Shown: one piece after another, positions 55,876 through 64,000 of the stretch
Position numbering within the stretch: the stretch's first letter is position 1
How the letters are laid out: each line of letters opens with the position of its first letter
Source: Exilibacterium tricleocarpae
GTDB lineage: Bacteria > Pseudomonadota > Gammaproteobacteria > Pseudomonadales > Cellvibrionaceae
Length of the DNA: 64,000 bases
NCBI RefSeq assembly: GCF_007004655.1
Contig: NZ_ML660090.1
Location: 62,001-126,000 of the forward strand
Direction: 5' to 3'
Made by a program: the position numbers and the translations under genes
Notes under the pieces: model-generated
The model's database searches: none
Seen by the model: only the letters and a program-made list of their open reading frames with translations
Told to the model about the DNA's origin: nothing

Positions 55876-58800
55876 ATGGACAATCAGCTTTTCACGACAG
55901 ATATATTCCATAAATTGGTAAGACAAGTCGAGCAATACTTATCCCAACTTCCGGCCTTGGTTTTATGTCTATTGTTTCTAAATGCAACTCAGCTTGCATT
56001 TGGGCAAGATGAGGGTGATGAGGATGAAAATGAGGAATTCATAATTCACCAGCGAGCCAGCATCAACCATCTGGGTCGCCAGGATATCGACTTTCGCCTG
56101 CAGCCGCTGGGCTTTGGTTTAATGGGCGATAGCATCGATCCGGCTACAGGGACACTGGTGTTTAATCAAACCGATGTATCTCTGCCGGGCAATTCCGATC
56201 TGGAGGTGGCTATCAGGCGTACCACATCCAATGGTCTGAGAACCAATCGTCGAGAGATGTTTTTTGCCAATTGGGAATTGGAGATTCCCTCGATTTCGAT
56301 GCTAATGGCAGATGATCATCACAATATGCCGTGGGAGAGAGATCGCTGTACCAAAGCTGACAGTTTGCCGGACGACGGCTTTATGCGACACCACAATGGT
56401 ACGAGCTACTCGGCAGAGGCTTTCTGGGACGGATTGAAACTGCATATCCCGGGGCAAGGTTCACGAATTGTTATCGAGGAGACAAAATGGGCTCCTCGCG
56501 ACGGAACGTTCAGCCAACTTCTCTGGGCGCCACACACTAGGAACCATCACGACTCCGAATATTTAAGTCGAGTAACCAAAGATCATTGGGTACTGACCTG
56601 TACCGATGCCGTCAATGACAGAGGCCAAGGCTTTATTGCCACCTCACCTGAAGGCACCCAATTTATACTGAATCACCTGGCCTACCGCCAGGCAGACGAT
56701 TTCAGGGTGGGGGCACGTTCCATGCCGCGCAAGCAGGCCATCCTCTACGCAACGGAAGTACGCGATATTCACGGCAACTGGGTTCGCTACAACTATAGTG
56801 CCGATAGCCGTCTGACCCGTATTCACAGCAATGACGGTCGCGAGATTACCCTGAGCTATCAAAGTGGCACTCACCATATCGCCAGTGTCACAGCCAACGG
56901 TCGCACTTGGCAATATAGTTATCAAGGCGTGGACGCAACAATTGACGGAAAAAGAATGACCAAGGTATTGCGCAAGGTGATACAACCCGATGCTCGCTAC
57001 TGGGAATTCGAACTGCTGGGGTTTTCAGCCTCCAAGCCGGGCAACCGTGGGTATTGCACTCGTTTAGCCGCTTACACCACTTACGTCAAACACCCCTATG
57101 GCGTGCGGGCTGATTACAATCTCCGTTCACTCCGGCAGAGAGTAATGAGAGTTGATCCCTTTGCCTTCCGCACCCCGCCGCGCACCTGTGAAGATGGCGA
57201 AAACGTGCCCCGGATAAATGGAAAGGTATTTCCTAAAACCCTGGCGGTGACCCGCAAAACCCTGTCGGGACCCGGCATCCCCACCTCGACCTGGCACTAT
57301 GACTACGAGGAGTACAATCGCAGCCAGCCCTGGGTATCGCCTGACACCAAAAGCACCACGATTACCGATCCCGCGGGGCGACGTCAGGTTTTGCACTACT
57401 ACCGCGAAGGTGCCAAATTAGGTCAACTGGCGAAGGCGCAAACCTATGATGCTTCAGGTAACTTAATGGAACAGCGCCATTACACACATATTGCCGGGCA
57501 GCCGATGGGGGAAATCGAGGGCTTTATTGATAACCCTGTCCATACTTCTCTGATAACGCCTGTCTATGTGGTCAAAATCATCACTGAACGCAACGGAGAT
57601 ACCTATACCGAGGAACGCAGCTATAACCTGGACCACACTTCCCCGGACTATAGCTACGGTAAGCCGGTTACCATCAAGCGCTTTAGCAATGTCTCCACCA
57701 CGCCGAGGCAAACCGTCTCCCGATACACCCACCGCAAAAACCATTGGGTTCTGGGACTGGAAGATCAGATCACCATCAATGGCCGCAACACCGCCTCCAG
57801 CAGCTACGACAGCCTGGGCCGGCTCACCGCCACCTATCAATACGGCGCCTTCTCAGCCGGCTTCGAGTATCACACCCACAGTGCCTACAAAGGTGCGGTC
57901 TCTTCAATAAGGGACGCCAATCAGCGCAAGACCCACTTCCTCAACTACTACCGCGGTATCCCCCGCAGTATCAAGCGACCCGACAACAGCCAGGACGAGA
58001 TCAGCGTCGACGACAATGGCTGGATCACGGGCCAAAAGGATTACCGGGGTTACTGGACCCGCTATCAGCGCGACAGCATGGGCCGTATCATCAAAATCAC
58101 ACCCTCGCAAACTGAGAAGACCTGGGCTCCCACCACGATTTCATACACCTTTTCCCCCGATAAAGTGTTGCAGTATGTCAGGCGCGGCGATGAACTGCAC
58201 ACGATTACCTACGACAACTTTCTCCGCACCGTGCAGGAAGAGCACCGCGATCTGCTTACCAGCGAATCGATTTTCACCGCCACTACCTACAACAGCGCCG
58301 GCGAGGTTGAGTTCCAATCCTTCCCTTCAAATAACGCCGCTGCCACCAACGGCACCGAATTCACCTACGATGGCCTGGGCCGCGTAAAGACCGAGCGCGA
58401 GAATGTTACGCCTTACGCCACCGTGACTCACCACTACGAGGACAATCACCAGCATCGTATCGTCGATGCCTCGGGCAACAGCACCCGCTATTACTACGCG
58501 GGATACGGCGGCGCCGGCGGTGACAGCGAACTGCTGCGCATCGTACAGCCGCTCGGCGTAGAGACCCGCCTGCACCGCAACGCCTGGGGGGAGTTGACTC
58601 GACTCCAACAACTGGGCAATCACAACGGCTACGCGGTTAATCAGAGCCAGTATTCTTACTACGACAGCCAGCGGCGCTTGTGTCGCCACCGCACACCGGA
58701 GGGCGGGGACACTTTATTTGCCTATGATGCCGCCGGGCAAATGGCGGCCTACCAGCGCGGCGCCAGTTCGGGGACAGCTTGTGCCGCTCCCGCAGGTGCC

Positions 58801-59973
58801 GGAAAAGTCACCCTGCACCGCGATTCACTGGGACGGGTGACCCGCACCGATTATGCCGACGCCGCTACCCCTGATATCTACCGGACCTATGATGCCAACG
58901 GCAATGTGTTGACCAACAATCGCGGCGGCATCAACTGGACCTACACCTACGACGAACTCAATCATCTCACCAGCGAAAAACTGAGCGTCGATGGCCGCCG
59001 TTACGACCAGACGTATATCTACAATACACTCGGTTTCACATCGCGCCATATACTGCCTTCGGGTCGTGCGGTCGACTACGGTTACGATAGCTTTGGCCGC
59101 GCCCGCAGCATCAGCAGTGGCGGCACCACCCACATCAGTGGCGTCAGTTACCATGCCAACAACACGCCGGCCAGCCTAAGCTACAGCAACGGCCATATCT
59201 TCACCCAAACGCTGAACAGCCGACTCAAGCCCCAACGCCTGCTGACAAAGAAAGGATCGGCGAAAGCGCTGGACCTCAGTTTCGACTATGACGAACGCAA
59301 CCTGGTCACCCGGATGACGGATGGCACCAATAGCGCCAATAATCGCCATTATGGCTACGACAGTCTGGGACGCCTGACGTCAGCCGAGGGGCCCTGGGGC
59401 AGCGGCAGCTACAAGTATGACGCCCTGGCCAATTTGCGGGAGAAAAAACTCGGCACACGCCGGGTCACGCTTGCCTATGACAACCGCAACCGGGTTACCA
59501 GCAGCAGCGATAGCATAGCCGGCACGCGCCAGATTCGTTACGACGGGCGGGGTAACGTTACCACGCTGGGCGCCCTGTCTTTTGTTTACGATCAGGCACA
59601 ACAACCTGTTTCGGTGTCGGGCAGTGCCACCGGCAGCTACGCCTACGATGGCAATCTCAGGCGGGTCAAGTCCGTTATGGACGGCAAGACCATCTACAAC
59701 GTCTACAGCGCCGCGGGTAAGCTTGTGCATGTGGATGCCGTCAGCGATAATCGCCGTACCGACTATGTGGCAGTTTTCTGCGTATCACCAATGGCGTGCC
59801 GACCTACCTGCATACCGACCACCTGGGCTCCCCGGTGGCCGGCACCGATGCCGCGGGCCAGGTCGTGTGGACAGAGCGCTATACGCCCTTTGGCGAGAAG
59901 CTGGTGGACAATGCTGCCAATAAAGACCTGGGCAGCTTCACCGGGCATATCGACGACAGCGCCACGGGTCTGA
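55876..59973 (+). CDS. secreted Rhs/YD-repeat protein, frameshifted before its toxin tip
   Basis: 1365-codon frame. An N-terminal hydrophobic segment (LPALVLCLLFLNATQLAFG, residues about 25-44) looks like a Sec signal. A 200-residue domain follows, then YD/RHS repeats from about residue 290 (GNWVRYNYSADSRLTRI, YDSLGRLTATYQYG, YDANGNVLTNNRGG). They build the shell that encloses the toxin tip. The frame leaves the Rhs sequence near 59770; its last 70 residues are nonsense. The true continuation is the frame at 59796-60608, one base back. GTGGCAG at 59767-59773 would restore the frame if it were GTGGGCAG. Lacking PAAR or VgrG modules, it resembles WapA/Tc-like secreted Rhs proteins rather than type VI effectors. 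Confidence 0.85.
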   Translation: MDNQLFTTDIFHKLVRQVEQYLSQLPALVLCLLFLNATQLAFGQDEGDEDENEEFIIHQRASINHLGRQDIDFRLQPLGFGLMGDSIDPATGTLVFNQTDVSLPGNSDLEVAIRRTTSNGLRTNRREMFFANWELEIPSISMLMADDHHNMPWERDRCTKADSLPDDGFMRHHNGTSYSAEAFWDGLKLHIPGQGSRIVIEETKWAPRDGTFSQLLWAPHTRNHHDSEYLSRVTKDHWVLTCTDAVNDRGQGFIATSPEGTQFILNHLAYRQADDFRVGARSMPRKQAILYATEVRDIHGNWVRYNYSADSRLTRIHSNDGREITLSYQSGTHHIASVTANGRTWQYSYQGVDATIDGKRMTKVLRKVIQPDARYWEFELLGFSASKPGNRGYCTRLAAYTTYVKHPYGVRADYNLRSLRQRVMRVDPFAFRTPPRTCEDGENVPRINGKVFPKTLAVTRKTLSGPGIPTSTWHYDYEEYNRSQPWVSPDTKSTTITDPAGRRQVLHYYREGAKLGQLAKAQTYDASGNLMEQRHYTHIAGQPMGEIEGFIDNPVHTSLITPVYVVKIITERNGDTYTEERSYNLDHTSPDYSYGKPVTIKRFSNVSTTPRQTVSRYTHRKNHWVLGLEDQITINGRNTASSSYDSLGRLTATYQYGAFSAGFEYHTHSAYKGAVSSIRDANQRKTHFLNYYRGIPRSIKRPDNSQDEISVDDNGWITGQKDYRGYWTRYQRDSMGRIIKITPSQTEKTWAPTTISYTFSPDKVLQYVRRGDELHTITYDNFLRTVQEEHRDLLTSESIFTATTYNSAGEVEFQSFPSNNAAATNGTEFTYDGLGRVKTERENVTPYATVTHHYEDNHQHRIVDASGNSTRYYYAGYGGAGGDSELLRIVQPLGVETRLHRNAWGELTRLQQLGNHNGYAVNQSQYSYYDSQRRLCRHRTPEGGDTLFAYDAAGQMAAYQRGASSGTACAAPAGAGKVTLHRDSLGRVTRTDYADAATPDIYRTYDANGNVLTNNRGGINWTYTYDELNHLTSEKLSVDGRRYDQTYIYNTLGFTSRHILPSGRAVDYGYDSFGRARSISSGGTTHISGVSYHANNTPASLSYSNGHIFTQTLNSRLKPQRLLTKKGSAKALDLSFDYDERNLVTRMTDGTNSANNRHYGYDSLGRLTSAEGPWGSGSYKYDALANLREKKLGTRRVTLAYDNRNRVTSSSDSIAGTRQIRYDGRGNVTTLGALSFVYDQAQQPVSVSGSATGSYAYDGNLRRVKSVMDGKTIYNVYSAAGKLVHVDAVSDNRRTDYVAVFCVSPMACRPTCIPTTWAPRWPAPMPRARSCGQSAIRPLARSWWTMLPIKTWAASPGISTTAPRV

Positions 59974-60608
59974 CCTATATGCAGGCGCGGTATTACGATC
60001 CGACGATAGTACGGTTTTTATCGATCGACCCGGTGGGTTTTCAGGTTGAAGACCCCTATATGTTCAACCGCTATGCCTATGTGGGGAACAATCCGGTGAA
60101 TCTGACGGACCCCTTTGGGCTGGATGCGGATGATCAGGATGAGAAGAAGGGCGATGAAGAAGAGGAGGAGATAGAGGAAACGGAAGTCGTTGCTGAAGGG
60201 GGCGATGATTCACCTTGGTTGGATTATTTTATCGCGGCTGGGCTAATCGGAGGCGATATACTTTTAGGCGGACCTACGGGTGAGGGGATAGCGCCTGCGG
60301 CGATTATTCTTGGAGCCAGGGAAGCAGTTAAGCAGACCAGCAAAAAAGCAGCCATCAAACTTAGTAAAAATGGGCTAAAACACTTAAAAAAACATCTAAA
60401 GGATTTTCAAAAGCTTGACCCCAACTTTAATCTTCGTGACCAAATACGGCTTGGAAGAAAGATCGCCAGCAATCCAGAAAATTTAGTTAACACAAAAAAT
60501 GGAAGTCAGGCCTTTCAAGCAGTTGTTAATGTAGGGGGTAACAGCATAACCGTTAGGTCTGTAGTAAATTCGTCAGGAAATTTAAGAAGTGTTTTCCCAA
60601 TATTGTAG
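59796..60608 (+). CDS. Rhs core end plus variable toxin tip 1
   Basis: 270 codons from a GTG at 59796 that is probably not a true start but the -1 frame continuation of the Rhs gene (sequence is Rhs-like upstream to about 59769). It begins PTYLHTDHLGSPVAGTD and contains the conserved core end RFLSIDPVGF, MFNRYAYVGNNPVNLTDPFG (residue about 105), after which Rhs toxins are released. The next 65 residues (acidic stretch, then WLDYFIAAGLIGGDILLGG) are shared with the second copy. The last 97 are unique: KNGLKHLKKHL, NPENLVNTKNGSQAF and SITVRSVVNSSGNLRSVFP. This resembles small BECR-fold RNase toxins, a tentative guess. Tip DNA is AT-rich. Confidence 0.75.
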   Translation: MPTYLHTDHLGSPVAGTDAAGQVVWTERYTPFGEKLVDNAANKDLGSFTGHIDDSATGLTYMQARYYDPTIVRFLSIDPVGFQVEDPYMFNRYAYVGNNPVNLTDPFGLDADDQDEKKGDEEEEEIEETEVVAEGGDDSPWLDYFIAAGLIGGDILLGGPTGEGIAPAAIILGAREAVKQTSKKAAIKLSKNGLKHLKKHLKDFQKLDPNFNLRDQIRLGRKIASNPENLVNTKNGSQAFQAVVNVGGNSITVRSVVNSSGNLRSVFPIL

Positions 60609-60625
60609 AGAGCTGGAGGTTTCTG

Positions 60626-61045
60626 TTGAGAGTAATATCAGTATTAGATATTGAAAACGGTATCGACCCAGAGTTTCTACTTGGCGACTTGATAATCGAA
60701 GACAAGAAAGGCAAGGCAATCATTTTAAATTGCACCTATGTAGATGCTTGGCTTATGTCTTTTTGCGACTATTTGACTTCAGACGGAAAAATTCAAACAG
60801 GCGATATTTACATAGCAGAAGAGCCCGACAGGTTTCGGGTACAAGTTTCAGAAGAAAGTCTTTCACTCTCGTATAAGGATATTAAGATAGTTGTAAGTTT
60901 GCACGAATTTGTCGCAAGCCTTACAAAAGAACTAACTAGTTTGATTAATATATGTTGCCGGGCATCGGGAGAAAAAGGGGAAGATGTTATTTACAGATTA
61001 CAACGGAAAGTTTCTGCGCTAAAAAGTCGATTCAAGTACGTATAG
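60626..61045 (+). CDS. candidate immunity protein 1
   Basis: 139 residues from a TTG at 60626 with GGAGG 7 bases ahead, 17 bp after the toxin stop. No signal peptide; a soluble alpha/beta-looking protein (SVLDIENGIDPEFLLGD, IKIVVSLHEFVASLTKEL) with a basic C-terminus. AT-rich like the tip. A small cytoplasmic protein directly after an Rhs tip is the expected place for the cognate immunity protein. I recognise no family. Being unrelated to the second immunity candidate supports tip-specific pairing. Confidence 0.68.
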   Translation: MRVISVLDIENGIDPEFLLGDLIIEDKKGKAIILNCTYVDAWLMSFCDYLTSDGKIQTGDIYIAEEPDRFRVQVSEESLSLSYKDIKIVVSLHEFVASLTKELTSLINICCRASGEKGEDVIYRLQRKVSALKSRFKYV

Positions 61046-61061
61046 GTTTATAACTTATTAG

Positions 61062-61083
61062 CTTGACAGAAAATAAAAGCCTG
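61062..61083. repeat. 22-bp repeat, second copy of the box at 55625
   Basis: Identical to 55625-55646 upstream of the rhs gene. Includes TTGACA followed by an A-rich stretch. Located 16 bp past the first immunity gene. It may mark a cassette junction or a promoter for downstream sequence. Confidence 0.7.
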
Positions 61084-61265
61084 ATATTTTCTTTTGTAAA
61101 ACGAATAGTGATACACCAGCGCTCAGGACAGAGCGAAGTGCCAAAAAAATTTCAATAGCTTAGAGAGCCCGATAGAGGGAACCCGGAACACTGACAACTT
61201 AGTAACTTGACAAAGGCGCCAAGCAAGTTATCTTTCCAGGGGCATTGTCTTTTAATTGGTGGGTG

Positions 61266-61367
61266 CGCAGAACCCGGGACACTGATAACTTAGTAACTTG
61301 ATAAGAGCTGCGCTGATCGTGCCCGCTTTGGGTTTTGATAAACTATCCAGGTATTCCGTGACCACGG
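61266..61367. repeat. 102-bp direct repeat after immunity gene 1
   Basis: Nearly identical to 63864-63965 (offset 2598 bp, a few substitutions); starts CGCAGAACCCGGGACACTGA. Its first 35 bp also occur in diverged form at 61179-61213. In the second copy the stop codon of immunity gene 2 lies inside the repeat (SPQNPGH then TGA). Probably the recombination seam between toxin/immunity cassettes. Confidence 0.8.
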
Positions 61368-61376
61368 AAAGAGAGA

Positions 61377-61652
61377 GGGTCAAGTCTTGACTAATTGTTA
61401 ATACTCAGATGCAAGCCATGCCATACTCCCTCTACTTTCTGAAGCAAGGAGGTTTCGAAATGGCTCGGCCTTTACGAATAGAATATCGGGGGAGTGTGTT
61501 ACCGCGGAATGAATCGTTGTCAGCATCGGAAGCAGGTATTTTACGTGGATAGTACTCGACGGTGTCACAAACAATAGCGCGGCTAAAGGTTCTGATGAAA
61601 AAGGATAAAAATACCGTTGCGGACCTAAATACTATTAGTCAAGATTTGACCC
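61377..61652. mobile_element. RAYT (REP-associated tyrosine transposase) element relic
   Basis: 276-bp element with inverted ends: GGGTCAAGTCTTGACTAAT from 61377 and its counterpart ATTAGTCAAGATTTGACCC at 61634-61652. The same end, as GGGTCAAATCTTGACTAATA, also lies at 34509. Inside, 61460 begins MARPLRIEYRG, the RAYT N-terminus. It separates immunity gene 1 from the duplicated Rhs core. Confidence 0.78.
61460..61552 (+). pseudogene. truncated RAYT transposase N-terminus
   Basis: 30 codons with a strong CAAGGAGG ahead of the ATG. MARPLRIEYRGSV matches the start of Y1 transposases of the RAYT family, after which the frame is broken and stops at 61550. The catalytic His-X-His and Tyr regions are missing. 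Confidence 0.78.
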
Positions 61653-61670
61653 TTAACTTTCTTAACTTTT

Positions 61671-62595
61671 TATACTGCCTTCGGGTCGTGCGGTCGACTA
61701 CGGTTACGATAGCTTTGGCAGCGCCCGCAGCATCAGCAGTGGCGGCACTACCCATATCAGTGGCGTCAGTTACCATGCCAACAATACGCCGGCCAGCCTG
61801 AACTACAGCAACGGCCATATCTTCACCCAAACGCTGAACAGCCGACTCAAGCCCCAACGCCTGCTGACAAAGAAAGGATCGGCGAAAGCGCTGGACCTCA
61901 GTTTCGACTATGACGAACGCAACCTGGTCACCCGGATGACGGATGGCACCAATAGCGCCAATAATCGCCATTATGGCTACGACAGTCTGGGACGCCTGAC
62001 GTCAGCCGAGGGGCCCTGGGGCAGCGGCAGCTACAAGTATGACGCCCTGGCCAATTTGCGGGAGAAAAAACTCGGCACACGCCGGGTCACGCTTGCCTAT
62101 GACAACCGCAACCGGGTTACCAGCAGCAGCGATAGCATAGCCGGCACGCGCCAGATTCGTTACGACGGGCGGGGTAACGTTACCACGCTGGGCGCCCTGT
62201 CTTTTGTTTACGATCAGGCACAACAACCTGTTTCGGTGTCGGGCAGTGCCACCGGCAGCTACGCCTACGATGGCAATCTCAGGCGGGTCAAGTCCGTTAT
62301 GGACGGCAAGACCATCTACAACGTCTACAGCGCCGCGGGTAAGCTTGTGCATGTGGATGCCGTCAGCGATAATCGCCGTACCGACTATGTGGCAGTTTTC
62401 TGCGTATCACCAATGGCGTGCCGACCTACCTGCATACCGACCACCTGGGCTCCCCGGTGGCCGGCACCGATGCCGCGGGCCAGGTCGTGTGGACAGAGCG
62501 CTATACGCCCTTTGGCGAGAAGCTGGTGGACAATGCTGCCAATAAAGACCTGGGCAGCTTCACCGGGCATATCGACGACAGCGCCACGGGTCTGA
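61671..62595 (+). pseudogene. 5'-truncated duplicate of the Rhs core, same frameshift
   Basis: 61671-62935 repeats 59049-60313 with a handful of substitutions (offset 2622 bp). The Rhs frame is open from 61666, without a start codon, and reads the same YD repeats, then runs into the same nonsense tail ending at 62595, because the GTGGCAG frameshift site is also present at 62389-62395. It directly follows the RAYT relic. Without the upstream Rhs shell it should be silent unless recombined into the main gene. Confidence 0.85.
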
Positions 62596-63230
62596 CCTAT
62601 ATGCAGGCGCGGTATTACGATCCGACGATAGTACGGTTTTTATCGATCGACCCGGTGGGTTTTCAGGTTGAAGACCCCTATATGTTCAACCGCTATGCCT
62701 ATGTGGGGAACAATCCGGTGAATCTGACGGACCCCTTTGGGCTGGATGCGGATGATCAGGATGAGAAGAAGGGCGATGAAGAAGAGGAGGAGATAGAGGA
62801 AACGGAAGTCGTTGCTGAAGGGGGCGATGATTCACCTTGGTTGGATTATTTTATCGCGGCTGGGCTAATCGGAGGCGATATACTTTTAGGCGGACCTACG
62901 GGTGAGGGGATAGCGCCTGCGGCGATTATTCTTGGTGCGAAGAAAGCTGCAAAGAAAGGAACAGTTGTAATAGGTCGAGTTAAAGATCTTAAGAAATTAA
63001 AAAAGGGAGAAAAGTCCTTACTTAGCCGCCTTCCCGATCAGGGCAGTCCGAAAACTAACTGGAAACAGAACTCCGGGGTGCTCCGCCAAGAAATGGCCAA
63101 AGGGAAACCGATTCGTGACGCTTCGCCAGGAGACACCAGCGGACAGTTTCTAAATGCTGAAAGGGGTTTATTAGAAAGCCGTGGTTGGACATTTGACAAG
63201 TCAACTAACTTATGGAGCCCCCCAAAATAA
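62418..63230 (+). CDS. orphan Rhs core end plus variable toxin tip 2
   Basis: 270 codons from a GTG at 62418 that, as in copy 1, is probably a frame continuation. The first 173 residues equal those of the frame at 59796; the last 97 differ completely. The new tip reads KKAAKKGTVVIGRVKDLKK, then NWKQNSGVLRQEMAKGKPIR, FLNAERGLLESRGWTFDKST and ends WSPPK. I recall this NWxQNSGxLRxEM...GxPIRDAS...RGWxY pattern at the C-termini of many Rhs and CdiA-type toxins; its activity I cannot state with confidence. Stop and next start overlap as TAATG. Probably a silent tip cassette awaiting recombination. Confidence 0.75.
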   Translation: MPTYLHTDHLGSPVAGTDAAGQVVWTERYTPFGEKLVDNAANKDLGSFTGHIDDSATGLTYMQARYYDPTIVRFLSIDPVGFQVEDPYMFNRYAYVGNNPVNLTDPFGLDADDQDEKKGDEEEEEIEETEVVAEGGDDSPWLDYFIAAGLIGGDILLGGPTGEGIAPAAIILGAKKAAKKGTVVIGRVKDLKKLKKGEKSLLSRLPDQGSPKTNWKQNSGVLRQEMAKGKPIRDASPGDTSGQFLNAERGLLESRGWTFDKSTNLWSPPK

Positions 63231-63883
63231 TGGGTACATCCGTTGTGGACAATTCAACTGACTTTCCAGAAAACAGGTTTACTGTTTACGAAAAGCTAGC
63301 AAAGGGTAGCTTTGCCTTTTTAGTAGAGGATTATGACTTTAAGCTTTCCGATACTGAAAGAGAAAGCAATAGCTATATTAGCTTAAAGTATTTTTCAGAA
63401 AATGTGTTTGTCAAACTTTACTACGGCGCTCCAGATTTCGAATTGGATTTTTGTATTGGTCGGGCGGGAATCGGTGAAAAGCAATTTAAGGATGAAATCA
63501 ATTCCAGATATTTAGCATCTCTCGGAAATAGCTCGAAGTGGACGAACTATAAACTATACTCTGCTCACTCATATGAGAACCTCTGCAGGTGCTTGCCAAA
63601 ACTGGCAGAACTGCTGAGAACTTGCGGAGCTGGTTTCCTGAGAGGTGAGTCATCTGCTTACGAAAAGGCTCTGTTTGAGAAACACAGAAATAGAAATCAG
63701 TGGTATAAAGAGCAGGAATTAAGACAGGCAAGGAAGGTAGCTTCTGAAGCTTGGAAGAATAAAGATTATAAAAAGTTCATTCAAATTTTTGAGCCTGTTG
63801 CTCAGGATCTTTCTGCATCAGAGAAAAGAAAGCTCGATTATGCTCGCAAACATTTACAGAGCCCGCAGAACCCGGGACACTGA
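63230..63883 (+). CDS. candidate immunity protein 2
   Basis: 217 residues from the ATG at 63230 (MGTSVVDNSTDFPENRF), which overlaps the toxin stop by one base; an in-frame ATG at 63212 would lie inside the toxin gene. Soluble, no signal, mixed charge, with a helical Lys/Arg-rich C-terminal third (QELRQARKVASEAWKNKDYK). Composition is AT-rich. The toxin-then-immunity order with coupled start fits an immunity gene. The last seven codons and stop lie in the 102-bp repeat. No family recognised. Confidence 0.68.
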   Translation: MGTSVVDNSTDFPENRFTVYEKLAKGSFAFLVEDYDFKLSDTERESNSYISLKYFSENVFVKLYYGAPDFELDFCIGRAGIGEKQFKDEINSRYLASLGNSSKWTNYKLYSAHSYENLCRCLPKLAELLRTCGAGFLRGESSAYEKALFEKHRNRNQWYKEQELRQARKVASEAWKNKDYKKFIQIFEPVAQDLSASEKRKLDYARKHLQSPQNPGH

Positions 63884-63965
63884 TAACTTAGTAACTTGAT
63901 AAGAGCTGCGCTGATCGTGTCCGCTTTGGACTTTGATAAACTACCCAGGCATTCCGTGACCACGG
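63864..63965. repeat. 102-bp direct repeat after immunity gene 2
   Basis: Second copy of the repeat at 61266-61367. The remaining 35 bp of the window (GCCGACGGCACCAGCACTG and onward) are not part of it and may start a further cassette or gene. Confidence 0.8.
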
Positions 63966-64000
63966 CCGACGGCACCAGCACTGTTTCAAAAAGCGTATTG

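Noticed and set aside
55876-60608. Type VI secretion Rhs effector
   Set aside because: No PAAR or VgrG-linked domain and no chaperone gene; the N-terminus has a Sec-like signal instead.

Overview
The window reads as chromosomal DNA of a free-living, probably marine gammaproteobacterium. The clues are a Pseudomonas-like acyclic-terpenoid (atu) operon, a PIN-PhoH protein, TlpA/DUF4266/DUF3570 envelope genes, many Sec, Tat and lipoprotein signals and an E. coli-like type I-E CRISPR system. Most genes have GC-rich third positions; the protease gene near 33 kb and the toxin/immunity tails after 60 kb are visibly AT-richer. No rRNA or tRNA gene was seen. A Cellvibrionales/Halieaceae-type host is my guess, not something the sequence proves.

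Region 1 (1-8.9 kb): a minus-strand operon, SDR / carboxyltransferase / acyl-CoA dehydrogenase / enoyl-CoA hydratase / biotin carboxylase / second acyl-CoA dehydrogenase, in the order atuB-C-D-E-F of P. aeruginosa citronellol/geraniol catabolism. A divergent TetR gene (atuR-like) sits upstream. A 190-bp element with perfect 30-bp inverted ends lies between atuE and atuF. Region 2 (9-32 kb): a membrane-anchored type-B carboxylesterase; a 2053-residue lipoprotein with calcium-binding (thrombospondin type 3) repeats; then two divergent gene groups. One encodes mono- and di-haem secreted proteins and a Tat-exported DUF1501-like protein. The other encodes a di-haem propeller lipoprotein, SH3/beta-barrel proteins, a TlpA thioredoxin, a DUF4266 lipoprotein, a DUF3570 protein and a glycerophosphodiesterase. 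Together they look like a poorly characterised envelope redox/export module.

Region 3 (32-39 kb): an AT-rich trypsin-like protease gene bracketed by insertion-sequence end relics, a PIN-PhoH ATPase and two alpha/beta hydrolases. Region 4 (39.3-53.8 kb): a complete type I-E CRISPR-Cas locus, all on the minus strand: WYL regulator, cas3, a small predicted membrane protein, cas8e, cse2, cas7, cas5, cas6e, cas1, cas2, then an array of 65 regular repeats plus two decayed ones at the leader-distal end. Related GTCTGTTRA boxes occur upstream of the WYL gene and upstream of the Cascade genes, and a decayed inverted CRISPR repeat pair lies between cas3 and cas8e.

Region 5 (54.3-64 kb): an integral membrane protein, then a secreted Rhs/YD-repeat polymorphic toxin locus. 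The full-length gene carries a -1 frameshift before its variable toxin tail and is followed by a candidate immunity gene. A RAYT transposon relic and a 1.26-kb duplicate of the Rhs core end come next; the duplicate carries the same frameshift but is fused to a different toxin tail and immunity gene. Short direct repeats separate the cassettes, which suggests tip replacement by recombination.
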